A stretch of DNA of 64,000 nt from Ceratobasidium sp. AG-K (Eukaryota > Basidiomycota > Agaricomycetes > Cantharellales > Ceratobasidiaceae). The notes below the pieces were generated by a model, which worked only from the letters and a program-made list of their open reading frames with translations, was not told the DNA's origin and searched no databases. Both the position numbers and the translations under genes were made by a program. The DNA is taken from NCBI GenBank assembly GCA_037039685.1, contig JAWNGF010000006.1, positions 2,356,001 through 2,420,000 of the forward strand, given 5' to 3'. Position 1 is the stretch's first letter, and every line of letters begins with the position of its first letter. This document shows positions 1 through 11,462 of the stretch, piece by piece.

Positions 1-443
1 CTTCGACCGCAGACTCGAGATCGCCACCCTGTATACGCAGTCAGTCGTTTGGTTCAATGGAAGAGAGACGCTGTTGAACTTACCGCGGTATCAAGCAGGA
101 AGGTGACGAGCTTGTTAAAAATGCGCGAGTACATGCTACGCAAGTCCACAGCCAGTTCGCCAGTCCACAGTTCGTCCTTGAGGTCGACTTCGAGACGTCT
201 AGCGAGCGCCATAATTAAGTCGGAGCGAGCAATGAGCTCGTCCAGCATGACGTCGGGGACGAGATTATGTTCGCCGTAGGTGAAGTGGCCGTGAACCGAC
301 CTGAGCATCAAGAAGATGACTCGTCGAGCATCGGTGCACGGCTTGGGGAACGAAGTGAACAGTAAGCTGCTGATTTCTCTGCAACCCAAAGGACGACGAC
401 GGACGGCGAGGACCGGGGTGAACAGGGTAGATGTGATTGGCAT
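1..443 (-). CDS. Unrecognised protein, 5' part, cut by window edge
   Basis: The first exon runs from the ATG at 443 down to 84. It ends at a clean GTAAGT donor, and a matching CAG acceptor at 29-31 opens a second exon (28 to 1) that continues in phase and leaves the window. The visible part is about 130 residues, starting MPITSTLFTPVLAVRRRP, then a largely helical-looking stretch with many Leu, Asp and Arg. No domain was recognised, and there is no clear signal peptide or membrane segment. The good splice pair and the long open frame support a real gene; its function cannot be read from this fragment. Confidence 0.4.
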
Positions 444-2683
444 TATGATAGTTGTTTGAGAGTTTGAAAGCTTGAAAGCTGGAGAGAACCTCGACTCGTA
501 GGGATACGGGTTAAGATTGGGGGATCCAACATGGCGACCCCGAGGTTTATATGTCTTGGGTTTGTTGTGAACGGAGGTATATGGTCCGTGAGAGCGCGCG
601 ATTCACGGACGCAACTACGGCTTAGCGAAAGCGGATGTTCATCAAGTATTTTGTTTACCGTATCTCCATTCCTGTGCGCGAGCATCGCGATATGGGTGTC
701 TGAGAAGAGCCGGCTCGATTCCAAGGCATCGGGAAAGACGGCTAGTGGCTATGATATGAGCCACGGAAGAGCGAGGACAAAGATCCCAAAGCTGAGGAGT
801 TTGAAATTGACATCTATAGCTCCGTCTTCTCGGCAAAGTGTGAGGTAATTGTTGTAAGTCACAAGCTTGCGACCGTGCGCTGTTCAATGCTGATGGGACG
901 TGAGTCTGGACACTGTCATTACATAAGTACTAAATGGGTCGCTCGGGACCGCTCCCCAAGTCGCCAACTCTCGCAAGCTGCAAAGCGCAAATCACACAAA
1001 CCGAGAATTTACCCTGGGGTACAGAATCTTATTGGTGGCTTGGTTAATAAGCTGTAACCAGATATAGCTGGCTCAATCATAGATAACACTAGTCGCAAGA
1101 GTACTCACCGCCTAGAAAACACCTAGAAAAACTGCATTTCGCCACTCTAGGCTTGAATCTACTCAATTTTATGACCGTGTCACCCGTCGTCGTACTAGAA
1201 ACTGAGAGTCTAATGCTGGCACGCGTGAGAGCTGTGATGCTCGAAGCTGCAGCCGCAATGAACATTTGCAGCAAGGCATTAGTCGGCAGCGACAATTGGA
1301 TGACCCAGATCCATTATACACGAAGACTAGATATTATTGCAAGAGGAGGTTGGGCGAGTCACAGATGACGGTATCGCCTGGATTGTTGGTACTGAGCTGG
1401 CGCCAGGTCATTTGTGGCGGTGGCGATTGCCAGTACCACGCTCAGCTCCGAAAGTAATTGGGAACACGACGGCTACCGAAATTAAGTATAACACGAAAAT
1501 TAAAGGTACAATATTAGATTAGAATATCTGCCCGCCCGCCCAGTTCATGAAGGCTGTCGCCTACACTGCCAAAAGCGTGAGATAGATGCAAATCGTGCGT
1601 ATGTAGCCAAACTACTCCCCTCATCCGCGCGGTAGTACTCAGCCCCTTCCCCCTCCTACACTCCTCGCCACCATCGTCTCAAGCCCGGCTCCCGACTCGC
1701 TTTAGATGCCACGAACCAACCAAAGGGGAAAGCTGTACGTGCGAATATCAGCGAGAGTCGGAAACGGGATCGAACAGGACATACCAGCTTCCAAGTTACC
1801 AGTCTCCCCGGCTTGGGGCTCCCACCTTAATACTCTACTCCACCACGCTTCGATGCTCGTTCGAGCTACCAGCCGTACCGTAATCCCCGGCCCACGAACA
1901 GACATCGGCTACTCGCGCACGACGCATAGCGAAGAGAGGGCCCTAAGCACAAACCAAGTCGGGTCAAGGCTAGACCGCAGGCTCAAGGCCCCGCCAACTT
2001 CCTGATTGCAGCCGAACGAGTGGTAGGGGATGTGGGGTGTTATGGGTGCTGTGTGCAGGCGGGTTAGCGGCCAGCATGATCTGGATTGAAGTATACTTAC
2101 CCGTTCTTTCGGTACGGATCGCATCGATGGGAGAGGTTGAGGTTGACTGATGAGGTTTGGAGCTCTCCCACTTGGTATATGTAGGCTGGAGTGGGACAGG
2201 GGCTCTCAGGAGGCGTTTGAATCGAAGGCGCGTGAAAAGCGCCAACTGTATGCGGCGGGCCTGGCATCGGGTCGGATCCAAGCTGACCCCGGCCATTGAG
2301 TCGGCAAATAGAATGCGCCGCCTTTATCTTTATCGGTAGAATACGGACCTCTCGGATTGGCGCTTGTTCACTGGCCAGACGAGTGACGAATGCGGGGTTT
2401 GGATCATAGCAACCACGTCAGTCCCCTTTGTTAACCACAGTATCTCGCCAAGGGACACCGGATTGGTAGGCAGTTTGTTCGAGTGTTGTTGCCCCTGAAA
2501 ACTCAATAATTCTAGGGTCCGAATCAACCCAGACTTCAATGCTGTGAGCTGGACCATCTTTACTATTGAAGTTGACCCGAGCATACATCCTGACAAAATC
2601 GCTTGAGGGTCATAAAGAAAACTCTCTCAATGTTTTTCAGTGCCAATCTCCGTGTCCTAACACACGTCAACATCTTTTTGTGC
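444..2683. other. Intergenic stretch, no supported gene
   Basis: About 2.2 kb between the edge gene and GH16-1. It contains several overlapping open frames of 60-180 codons on both strands, but none gives a recognisable protein, a good start context or a convincing splice chain. The segment around 1620-2340 is GC-richer and may be remnant sequence. No tRNA or obvious repeat was seen. Confidence 0.4.
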
Positions 2684-3875
2684 TTATACTGAGCAAGGTG
2701 TCTTGGTTGCAGCCGCCGCGCACTGCGAGTTGAAAGTACTGTCCGAAAGGGACGTCGAGTTGAAGTATCCCTATTCATAATAGGGTTAGGACAGCCCCAG
2801 CTAAGTGACAAGACATCCGACCTTGATGTAGTAGACTGTGGCAATCGCATCCTCCGTTGGCGGGCCCTGGGTCCAGCCGGAGCCCCCATCGGACCAGACG
2901 TTTGCAATAATAGACGCGGCAAGATTGGGCGAGTTCTTAGAGACAGTCTACACAGACGAGATTTATTATGGCGATCGAGCATAGCGGCGAGCAAGACTTG
3001 CCGATTTGAGTGCTCCATCGTAGTAGTACTTGCTAGATCCTGGGAGCCAGTCAAGCCGATGCTCGTGGAAAGCGCTGAATGGAAAAATGACGTTAGTAAG
3101 CGCAATGTAGCAGCTATGCATGTACTTGCGTGAAGTCGGCGCCTGGTATGACAACCTTGTGGTATGCATCAGGGTCAGTGTCACCGTTGAGCAAGCCAGG
3201 TTGGTTGGTGTGGTGAACCGTCTGGTAGTAGTCGGCATCCGAGCTCAGGAACTCTGTATGGGATTTGGTAAGCATGGGTATATAATGTAGCGGGAATGGT
3301 ATGTTTATTCACCGACATCAGCTTCCTGATTAGTATACGTCCAGTTCTTGTATGTGAAGAAGCCGAAGCAAACACCCTTCACCTGAATACGGCTGTACGG
3401 TCAAATGATTTATCAAACGAGTAATGCCGCAACTTGCCTCAGGAACAGTGGCCCTCATCCTGAAACTGCCGTACAGCATATCATCGCGTAAGGTTTGAAT
3501 TCCGGCCGTCTGGACACGACCGGAGCCAGAGTAGGCCGAGGTCTTTAGTCCCAACCCGTCGTTATAGCTATAGACATTGTCTTTGTTATACTTCATTCCG
3601 TAGGGGACGTCATCATGGGTCTCTTCATAGTCGAACACCTTGAAGTTAGTGTTGAGAGCTGTGCTCCAGCCAGTCGTAAAGTCCGAAACGAACGACTCTT
3701 TCTGTTCACACTCGAGGTTTAGTGATGCTTTCGACGCGCAACGAATGAGGCGACTTACCCAGACAGCTCCGTTAGAGTCCTTGTACCCACAAGCGCATGA
3801 GGACTGGCGTTCAGCCAAGGTCGCAGCGGAAACGGCAGCCACCGCAATGGGTGCGAGCAACAGAGAGCGAATCAT
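2684..3875 (-). CDS. Secreted GH16-like (ConA-like lectin/glucanase) protein, copy 1
   Basis: Multi-exon gene. The start is the ATG at 3875, beginning MIRSLLLAPIAVAAVSAATL, a signal peptide. It is followed by the Cys-containing segment SCACGYKDSNGAVWV shared by all three copies. Exon 1 is 3759-3875. Exon 2 carries the beta-sandwich segment (KVFDYEETHDDVPYG, LYGSFRMRATVPE). After a GC-AG intron (3383-3437) comes CFGFFTYKNWTYTNQEADV; across the next intron this reads QEADVEFLSSD, the GH16 E-x-D-x-E active-site signature. The last exon ends NSQCAAAATKTPCSV, stop at 2684. The family cleaves beta-glucans or related cell-wall polymers outside the cell; the exact substrate is unknown. Two close paralogues lie at 25.2-26.4 and 29.7-30.9 kb. 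A TATATAAT-like box sits just upstream, near 3930. The fold is a confident call, the catalytic activity an inference. Confidence 0.8.
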
Positions 3876-4423
3876 GGTAAAGGGGTCGTGGATGGCACGG
3901 TTCTGGAATTTGAGCACCGTTGCCTCATATTATATATCTGGGTGTGCAATGGGAAATGAAGGTGGTGCGTTGGTGAGCGTCGCGAAGCTGACAGGGTGTA
4001 ATTGATAGCAAATCAGAAGTTTGATGGGATGATGTGAAAAAGTGTGCATTCGAAGCGCGGTCGGCCAACGCGGCCAGATACGCGGCGCGCGATCGATGCG
4101 GGTGGGGGGTTGGTTGACGGGACGGGTTTGCCTCGGGCTCACTAGAAACTGAAATTATCTTTTGATTGGGACGTTGGATGCGTGGAAAGATCATTTTAAC
4201 CACATGGTACCGGCTGCGCCTAATATACAATAAGTGTCCCGATCATTGATTACGGAGACAATAAAGCTTGCTACCGTCGTACAAAGCCTTGCATAAATTT
4301 TCATAATTCACCCTCGTTCCGTTGGGCTTGGCATACGTATACACCGATGGTCCATACGCTTTTCCATTATATCATAATGTGGAAACGATTCCTGATTCGG
4401 GGAACGCATATAGTCCAGAGAAA

Positions 4424-7400
4424 TCAGCGGGAAAGATAGAGGTACGTGGGGATACAAATGAGTATAGGAACAATGAATAGCCGGAACATAATCGAATGGC
4501 CATATAAAAAATACAAAACACACGTCAAAACGATGTAAAGGCACGAAGCCGCAAGGTTTAGCCCATTGATCACTTTACGAGCCTTCATGGATTGGATGGT
4601 CTCGAGGACATTCCTAGTGTCGAGTGTGTACGGGTGTTGGCTACCAATGGTCCGCGTTCGGGCGCCGAGAACTTGAATAAAAAGAGCCTCGGCTTCCGCG
4701 CGTCGATTTAGATTCCAATATGAGAGTGCAAGATTACTCATAGTGGTCAGCGTATCTGGGTGCTCCTCGCCCAGTACCCTTATTTGTGTATTTAGGGCTC
4801 GTGTATGCAACCCTTCCGCCTCTGCCCATCGGCCCAAGTTTTGATAAGTCAGCCCAAGATTACTTATAGCGGTGAGGGTGTATGGATGTTCATCACCATT
4901 TAACCTCTTGCGTATGTCCAGAACTTGTACTTGCAGGGGTTCTGCTTCCGCCCATCGACTTTGATTATAGTAGGACATCGCCAGGTCGTTCATAGTGATC
5001 AGCGTATCAGGATGTTCTTCGCCGAGCAATCGCTGGCGGATGTCGAGGACTTGTGCTTGTAACGATTCCGCCTCCGGCCATCGACCTTGGCCTGCGTAGG
5101 CTGCTGCGGTCGCGTTCATCGCAAGGAGTGTATTCGGGTGCTCTTCTCCGAGGATTCGTTTGCGTGTACGTGTAACCTGCATCTGGAGCGCCTCCGCCTC
5201 TGCCCATCGGTCTTGACGGTTGTACACCAATCCGAGATTATACATGGCGAGCAGTGTATTTGGATGCTCTTCGCCAAGGATCCGACTTTCAGCCTCTAGA
5301 ACCCACTTACTTAGCGACTCTGCCTCGGTCCCCTGACCTAGTTCCTGGTATATCAACGCGAGGTTGTGCATAGTCATAAGAGTGTCCGGGTGCTCTTCAC
5401 CAAGTACACTCTTGCGGCGTCCAGAACCTGGACCTGCAAAGCCTTTGCCTCTTCAAGGTCGCCCCGATCTACGCACGTTGATGCGAGATTATGCATGGTG
5501 AGTAGTGTATCGGGGTGGGTTTCACCCAAGATCCGCTTTCCAATATCCAAAACCTCCGCCTGAAGCTCTGTTGCCTCGACCAATCGCCCCTGGTTCTGAT
5601 ACGTTGACGCGAGGTTATGCATGGCAAGAATAGTAGATCGATGCTCGTTGCCGAATTGTCGCTTGAATGCGTCAAGGAGCTGTGTCTGAAGACCCTCCGC
5701 CTTTTCCCATCGTCCCTGGCTTTGGTAAACCATTGCAAGGCTATGTGCGCTGGCTAGCGTATCTGGGTGCTCATCACCCAGTATACGCTTACGTGCGTCA
5801 AGGGCTCGCGCCTGCAGCGCCTCAGATTCGTTCCATCGGCCCTGGTTGAGGTGCGTCGATGCGAGGCTGGAAATGGCACCCAGTGTCCATGGGTGATCTG
5901 TGCCAAGCATTCGCTCGCCTGTTTCCATGTTGTGAAGCTCCAGTAATTCTTGTTCTTGCCATCGGCCATTGATTCTGTAGACCTCAGCAAACCTAGCTGT
6001 GTGGTTGGCGCTCGTTTGGTTCTGTCGTCCCGACAGTACTTTGTTTACATGGAGCCCAATTCCTCGTTTGAAACTATACGACTCGGCCGAGGTGTCCCAG
6101 TCAACTGATTGGGCGAGTAGTGTAGTCGCGCACTCTAATGCCAAGCTTGGCGACTGCGGAATGATGCTGCGCACCCACTCTTGAACAAGTACGTGCATGC
6201 TGTATGAAATATTCAATAGATCAAACTCAATGAGCGAATACGAGGCGAGCTCGCTGACGGCCTCCGAGAACAGTAGAGTGTCCCAGTGGCCCTCAGAGTC
6301 TAGAAATCCGCCAAGATATTCCCGCATGTAGCCGCAAGCGGTCTCCTCTACCTCACTAGGCGGTAGCGTAGGCTTGTATGATCGTATATTGACGGCAGCT
6401 CGCTCAAAAATGGCTTCGCTGATATTGTCGTGCTGTAGGAACGTCATCAACCACAGTATTGGCCGCGACTTGCCGTTCTCTGCCAGTAGATCGTAGCACA
6501 TCTTCCAGGTAGTGCGGACGGACTTGGCATAGTCATCCACCTTGACCTTCAGGTCATTGTATCGCTCTAGAAGAGACTGGCGTTGAACGAGGAATAGATT
6601 GCGATATTTTCCAATGCTCATGTGACGTGAGTGGCCAATATATGCACCAGCATGGACGACCGCCAATGCAAGGTATCCGAAATCCTGTGAGCCCAATTAA
6701 ACTTTCGCATATAAATAAGTACCACCGCTCACCTGGAGAAGTAATGTCGCGGCACTCATCTCATTTGCATCCAAATCTTGTTTTTGCCTATGTGCGAGTT
6801 TTAGTAGCAATGTCAAAGCATCCTCATGGCTCATAGTCGAAATATGGCAGACCGAGCCAGGTCCTTTTGCACACATATCCAAATCCTGCAGGCGGGTTGT
6901 GATAAGAATGCTGCCATGGTTTCCAGCAGGAAAGTATCGTTGTATGTCCAGTGACGGGTGGTCCGCATTGTCGAGTATTAGGAGCCAGGGTTCACAACAT
7001 TGCTCCAGCCAGGCCAGCATATCTTCGTAAGTCTTTCCAATGTCCTTAAACGTTGCGTGATTTTGTAAGGTCATTTCAACTGCGTCCCTTGAGCTTGCGT
7101 CGACATATAGCACATGCGTCCAGCTCTCTCGATACTGCTCGATCGCCTTCAGCGCCAGCTGTGTCTTGCCTGCACCACCCATGCCATGGATCACGCATAC
7201 CCGACGCTCGTCGCGGCCTTCAGCTATACAAGTGCCGACCTGTTGAATCAGATCTCCCCGGCCCGTAAACACAGAAGTAGGCGCGGGACAGCGTTTTATA
7301 GTCTCCATCCGCTTGACCGACGATGCAATGATACGACCGTCTGACAACAGCATTGGCAACATGATAAGGTCTTACGCAAGAAAGACACTTACCAATTTGT

Positions 7401-8593
7401 GCGATAGAAACGGCAGCCTTTCTATTTTTGATCGTTTCCACCGCTTCGTCGATCTTTCGATTCATCTCCACCTTTCCAAGATAGGTTTTCGTATGCGCTG
7501 CCACTTCATTCAGTTTCTCCAGGTCTCCTGCATTCACGTGCTGCAACCCTTGGTCGACATTGAATCGGTGATAGAGGCCTGGTGTCTCTTGGAACCGTAC
7601 GGCCATTTCTTCCGCCACACGTTCGCTGTCGGTTGCCATGCCCTTAATCGCCGCGATTAGGTGTGTGCCTAGTAGCTGCCGAGAGAAACTGGAATCTGAT
7701 ATCTGGATGGTGCGTGCATGTCCCGCGCCGACACTAAGGATGCAAGACATGTACCGCTCCGGGTAAAGCGCTCTGGCTTCGACAAGCACATGTGCAATTG
7801 GGTTACTGCATCCAAGCTCCCCGCCAACAAAGGATTGTCGCACGACCCCGTCCGTAATCTCGATCGGTTTGAATAGATCTGGATGCGCCATAGTTGCATA
7901 TAGCGCCTCCCAAATCGCGCAGTTTGGGGTAGAATCGGCCATAACCTCATAGGAACGAAACACGGTAGGTATACTGGCGTTCATGTTACGCTCCAACATC
8001 GCAAACACCATCCTACACATCTATTAATATATCGTGTTTTCGCTCCACTTTACACTCACGTTTTACATCGATCTGAGGCCCCTCCCTCCCTTATCAACTC
8101 ACTTTCGTTACCAGTCGCTTTCCTCACCATCGACTTAAGTCCATCTTGAAGCTTGGTTCGTTTGTACATGGCCCGCCCTCCAAGCCCAATCCGTTTCTGA
8201 TCCGAGAATGCTGCGTTTGTCAGATTTATATATGCCTTGATAGCTTCGTCCACGGTCATCCGTAGCCTCCCAAGCATGAACGCGCATAATCTAATCATCA
8301 ATCACAAGCCATGTTACCAAGGGTGCAGTCCAGAAAGGCCGAGCAGTGACATACCCTCCAGTGCCAGTGCCCGCAATAATATCAAAATAATCTGCTGGAA
8401 CTAGCGGCTGGGTAGAATTTTCAAGCCCCTGTAGCCTGGTCATTATCTCTGATAGTAGCAACAAAGAAGAGAGCCCGCGTATACCGCCCCCATCTGCGTT
8501 CAATCATTGATCATGAGGACTTACAGCTTATTACTTTTTAGGTCGGAACTCACCAAAGCACAAGATATTCAGACCCTGCGTGCCTTCATCCAT
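4424..8593 (-). CDS. Patatin - NB-ARC - TPR NLR-like receptor (frameshifted in TPR array)
   Basis: Fungal NOD-like receptor built from six exons (8554-8593, 8355-8493, 8060-8290, 7393-8012, 6733-7340, 6684-4424); all junctions keep phase. The N-terminus is a patatin-like phospholipase domain: GLNILCF and DGGGIRGLS (oxyanion-hole motif), then an IIAGTGTGG lipase motif in which the expected nucleophile-elbow Ser appears to be Thr. The NB-ARC domain follows with P-loop VIHGMGGAGKTQLAL and Walker B-like LLILDNAD. Next come about 15 kinesin-light-chain-type TPR units of about 42 residues, then a hydrophobic C-terminal segment (LYIVLTCVLYFLYG, FIVPILICIPTYLYL) that may anchor it in a membrane. Such proteins act in non-self recognition and programmed cell death. 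At 5411-5420 the TPR frame breaks by one base: as written, the product stops near residue 980, whereas one extra base in a GC-rich run would restore about 1,300 residues. It is divergent from RIT1, with a 229 bp gap. Confidence 0.85.
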
Positions 8594-8822
8594 TGATATA
8601 TGCGTTGAGTATACAACAATATAGAAGGCGCTAGTATAGATGACTGGTGGTGGTTGGTCACCAGATGTTGTCCAGTGCAAGCGTGACAGCCCCCTAAGCG
8701 CGGTAAACCTGTGCACCACACGTGATTTGGACATCAGCTTGGTACTGGGTCGCACCAATAAGTCAACTTTTTCTTCGGACCGCGGCACCCATAATCCTGC
8801 AAACCTTCTAAAACCTATTAGT
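8594..8822. promoter_or_regulatory. Shared divergent promoter, NLR / RIT1
   Basis: A 229 bp gap separates the start codons of two divergently transcribed genes, so both promoters must lie here or overlap the first exons. No canonical TATA box is obvious on either strand. The assignment is inferred from gene arrangement only. Confidence 0.4.
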
Positions 8823-10475
8823 ATGATCGATCTCAGGTCTTCAGGATTTGTTGAGCTAAGAAAAGAAATTACAAACACCTTCAACCGACTTCACTCAATT
8901 AACCAAGATTCGCTCTTCGTCAATCAAGTCGCACAATCAGGAAGTCTGCCAGTCGTTCGTAAGCTGATTTTAGCCAGAGATAAACACTCAAAGTCAAACT
9001 ATTGCACCCCATAGCAAACCTAAGGTGCGGAGCATGGTACGTTGATCCATCTCTTGTGAGTGCAACCTTGGTTACGCTCCCAGTCGGAATAACTCGACTG
9101 ATTGATTATTCTATTGCTATTATAGAAACTAGACGATAGCCCTCCGGCGTACTTCAAGTCCACGGATGGCCATACATCACAATGGGCATTCAACCTTCGC
9201 CGGGCGAATCTACACTTGCTACCCGTCATTGCGTCCCATGGCGGGATCATCCTCGTCGACTCTACGCGACGGGGAAAGCGACACCCAGATGCACTATCCC
9301 GTACGGTGCCGATTTGGTGTGCAGTTATCAATAGAGCTCTAGGGTTAAACAATGAGCACTCGGCTTTATTTACTCCTCCCGACTCGGTATCGCCTTCCGA
9401 ACACGCTCAAATGGAATCCAAGATTGACGAATGGGCTAATCAACTCAAGGTATGCCCTAAGTGTGTTGGAATATTTTATAATTTGCTGACAGGCCTGTAT
9501 AGAGCTCTGCATATACTCCACCAAGCCTAGCGAAACCCCTTCGACCATTCTGGATCAGCCCTGACACGACGAGTGCTCGGGTGCCGAGTATTGACCAGGC
9601 TAGCCCGTTTTATGCTGTTGTTTGTTTATCTGCGTCGCAGCGTGTTCAAGATGGGGTCGATCGACGACTTGGGTTTACGTACGTTCAAGGATCGGGCGAC
9701 GATCACGAGCTCTGGAGCCAGGTAATTCCTTTGCACTGCTTTAAGGTTATATAGGTTGATAATTTTCTGTTCGTAGGGACTAACACCCGACCTATTTTGG
9801 AAACACAAGTCTGAGCTGCTTTCTTGCTCCCAAGAAAGTCTAACCGAACTGATCGGCGAGCTCCTGGAGAAAAATCGGGATGCTACCGGAACAGCCATAC
9901 TTCATCCAATCACAGCCGCAAAGGATCGATTGTTGGTTGGATCCTGGGAAGCATGTCCTACAGCAGCCGAGAATGCACGGGCGACACTCGTATTGGTCGA
10001 TGCGAGGGAGACAGAAATGACGGATCAAGGCGATTCGTCAATTAGGGATGAACATTATGATCCGGGTTCTATTGGTCCTTTGCCTCGAATTCTTCGTATC
10101 CCCGGCTATTACCCCAAACGACACCCAGTCGAGTTCCTCACTCAAACGCTTCCTCGGTCATTGAGTTTTATCCGGTCTCATCTCGCCGTCTCACCCGATT
10201 CGCAGGTTGCCATATTATGCAAAGACGCAAAGGACCTCTCCGTGGGGATGGCAACGACTGCGCTTGCGTTGTACTTTGACAATTCCGGCGAGTTTATTAC
10301 TCTTCCCCCAGACAACACTACCAATATGGGGATAACTAAGGATATGATTAAGCGCCGGTTACAGTGGGTACTTGACTCATGTCCCGGTGCTAATCCATCA
10401 CGAGCTACATTGAAGCGGATAAACGAGTATCTGATGTCTCCAAATCGCACTGGTCTACATCAGTCAGCTCAGTAA
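8823..10475 (+). CDS. RIT1: Initiator tRNA phosphoribosyl transferase
   Basis: Five exons (8823-8958, 9015-9055, 9126-9449, 9503-9721, 9777-10475) join in frame to 472 residues. The enzyme adds a 2'-O-ribosyl phosphate at A64 of initiator tRNA-Met and so keeps it out of elongation; it occurs in fungi and plants. The N-terminal half carries the family motifs ELRKEITNTFNRLHSI, LPVVPNLRCGAWYVDP, AYFKSTDGHTSQWAFNLRR and ILVDSTRRGKRHPDALSRT. The C-terminal half is the DUSP-like domain, with an AILCKDAKDLSVGMA loop and a terminal NPSRATLKRINEYLMSP motif. The start ATG at 8823 gives MIDLRSSGFVELRKE; a longer upstream open frame begins at 8640, inside the promoter gap side, and is not supported by family alignment. 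A tRNA-Glu gene lies just downstream, probably by chance. Confidence 0.92.
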
Positions 10476-10643
10476 TTAATATAAATCTATTAATATCGTA
10501 GGCGATTATTGCGTGAAAGCGGAAAGGTGCAAAGCATATCGTTTCTCGGCTGGCTGGTCACTCAGGGAGTAAGGAGCGCAATTACCTCCAAATGCAAACG
10601 GGGCAATTAGTATTGATGGTGATAGGATGAAGTACATACACAA

Positions 10644-10715
10644 TCCGATATGGTGTAGTGGCTAACATTATCGCCTCTCACGCGATAGCCCTGGGTTCGA
10701 TTCCCAGTATCGGAG
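10644..10715 (+). tRNA. tRNA-Glu (CTC)
   Basis: A 72-nt cloverleaf. The acceptor stem TCCGATA pairs with TATCGGA, the anticodon loop CTCTCAC gives anticodon CTC, the T-arm is CTGGGTTCGATTCCCAG, and a T-run terminator follows. There is no intron. An identical gene lies at 55114-55185. Confidence 0.95.
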
Positions 10716-11462
10716 CTTTTTTGCATCAGTCGCTCAAGTATCTTACTAGTCTTGCCACCTCTCCGCGATCCCTAAGTCCATTTTGGATGCCCATGGAGTA
10801 TTATGAGTGTGACCCTCACTGTCTCCAGCTGAGCGCCAAGTGAGCCCTAATATCAGGGTTCGGAACTCAATCAAAGGTTATTTTCTAAAACACACGACGT
10901 CAACCACGACCTTCCCACATAGTACCCGCCAATCGTATGTCCTGCCGCACACGAGATTCCAGACGCACCACGCACGTAAGACTTTTGGTTGTTTGATTTC
11001 TCCGTGAGGCATCGTCAAAGCTGTCTCGTGACCGCCTAAACTTATCTCGCTGAGTTCTCGGCGGCAAACATACCACGCTTCGCTCCGAACATAACAGCCG
11101 TCGTCCAGTCGGGGAAACTGGTTTCCCTAAATGTATCACCTGCCACGAGGAAGCGGTGTACGCTCGGGTTCCCATGCATACCAGGTAGACTTTGCCGAAA
11201 ATAGGATTCTCGCGACCATCGCCGACAATGTCCATCTGACCCATATTAAATGTATTTGCGTAATCCAAACTCTTAGCTGGTGTGATAGGTGACCATGCGA
11301 GGCGTATGCTAATTTCACCGCAGCAATGAGTATTCATTTGCCCATGTCGACGCCGTCGAGTTCCTCCGAAATGCCGCGAGCCATGAAGCTATAAAACTTT
11401 GGGATGGTGAAGCTACAGACAGCAACCAGCTCTCCTCTTTCCTTTACTTGTTTTTCGACACC
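10716..11462. other. Intergenic region upstream of GH5 gene
   Basis: About 750 bp with no supported gene. An open frame on the minus strand (about 145 codons, 10900-11337) has no recognisable motif and overlaps the GH5 upstream region. The GH5 core promoter lies at the right end. Confidence 0.4.
11390..11396 (+). promoter_or_regulatory. TATA box of GH5 cellulase gene
   Basis: TATAAAA, 67 bp upstream of the start codon at 11463. This is the spacing expected for a fungal TATA promoter with a short leader. Confidence 0.5.
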
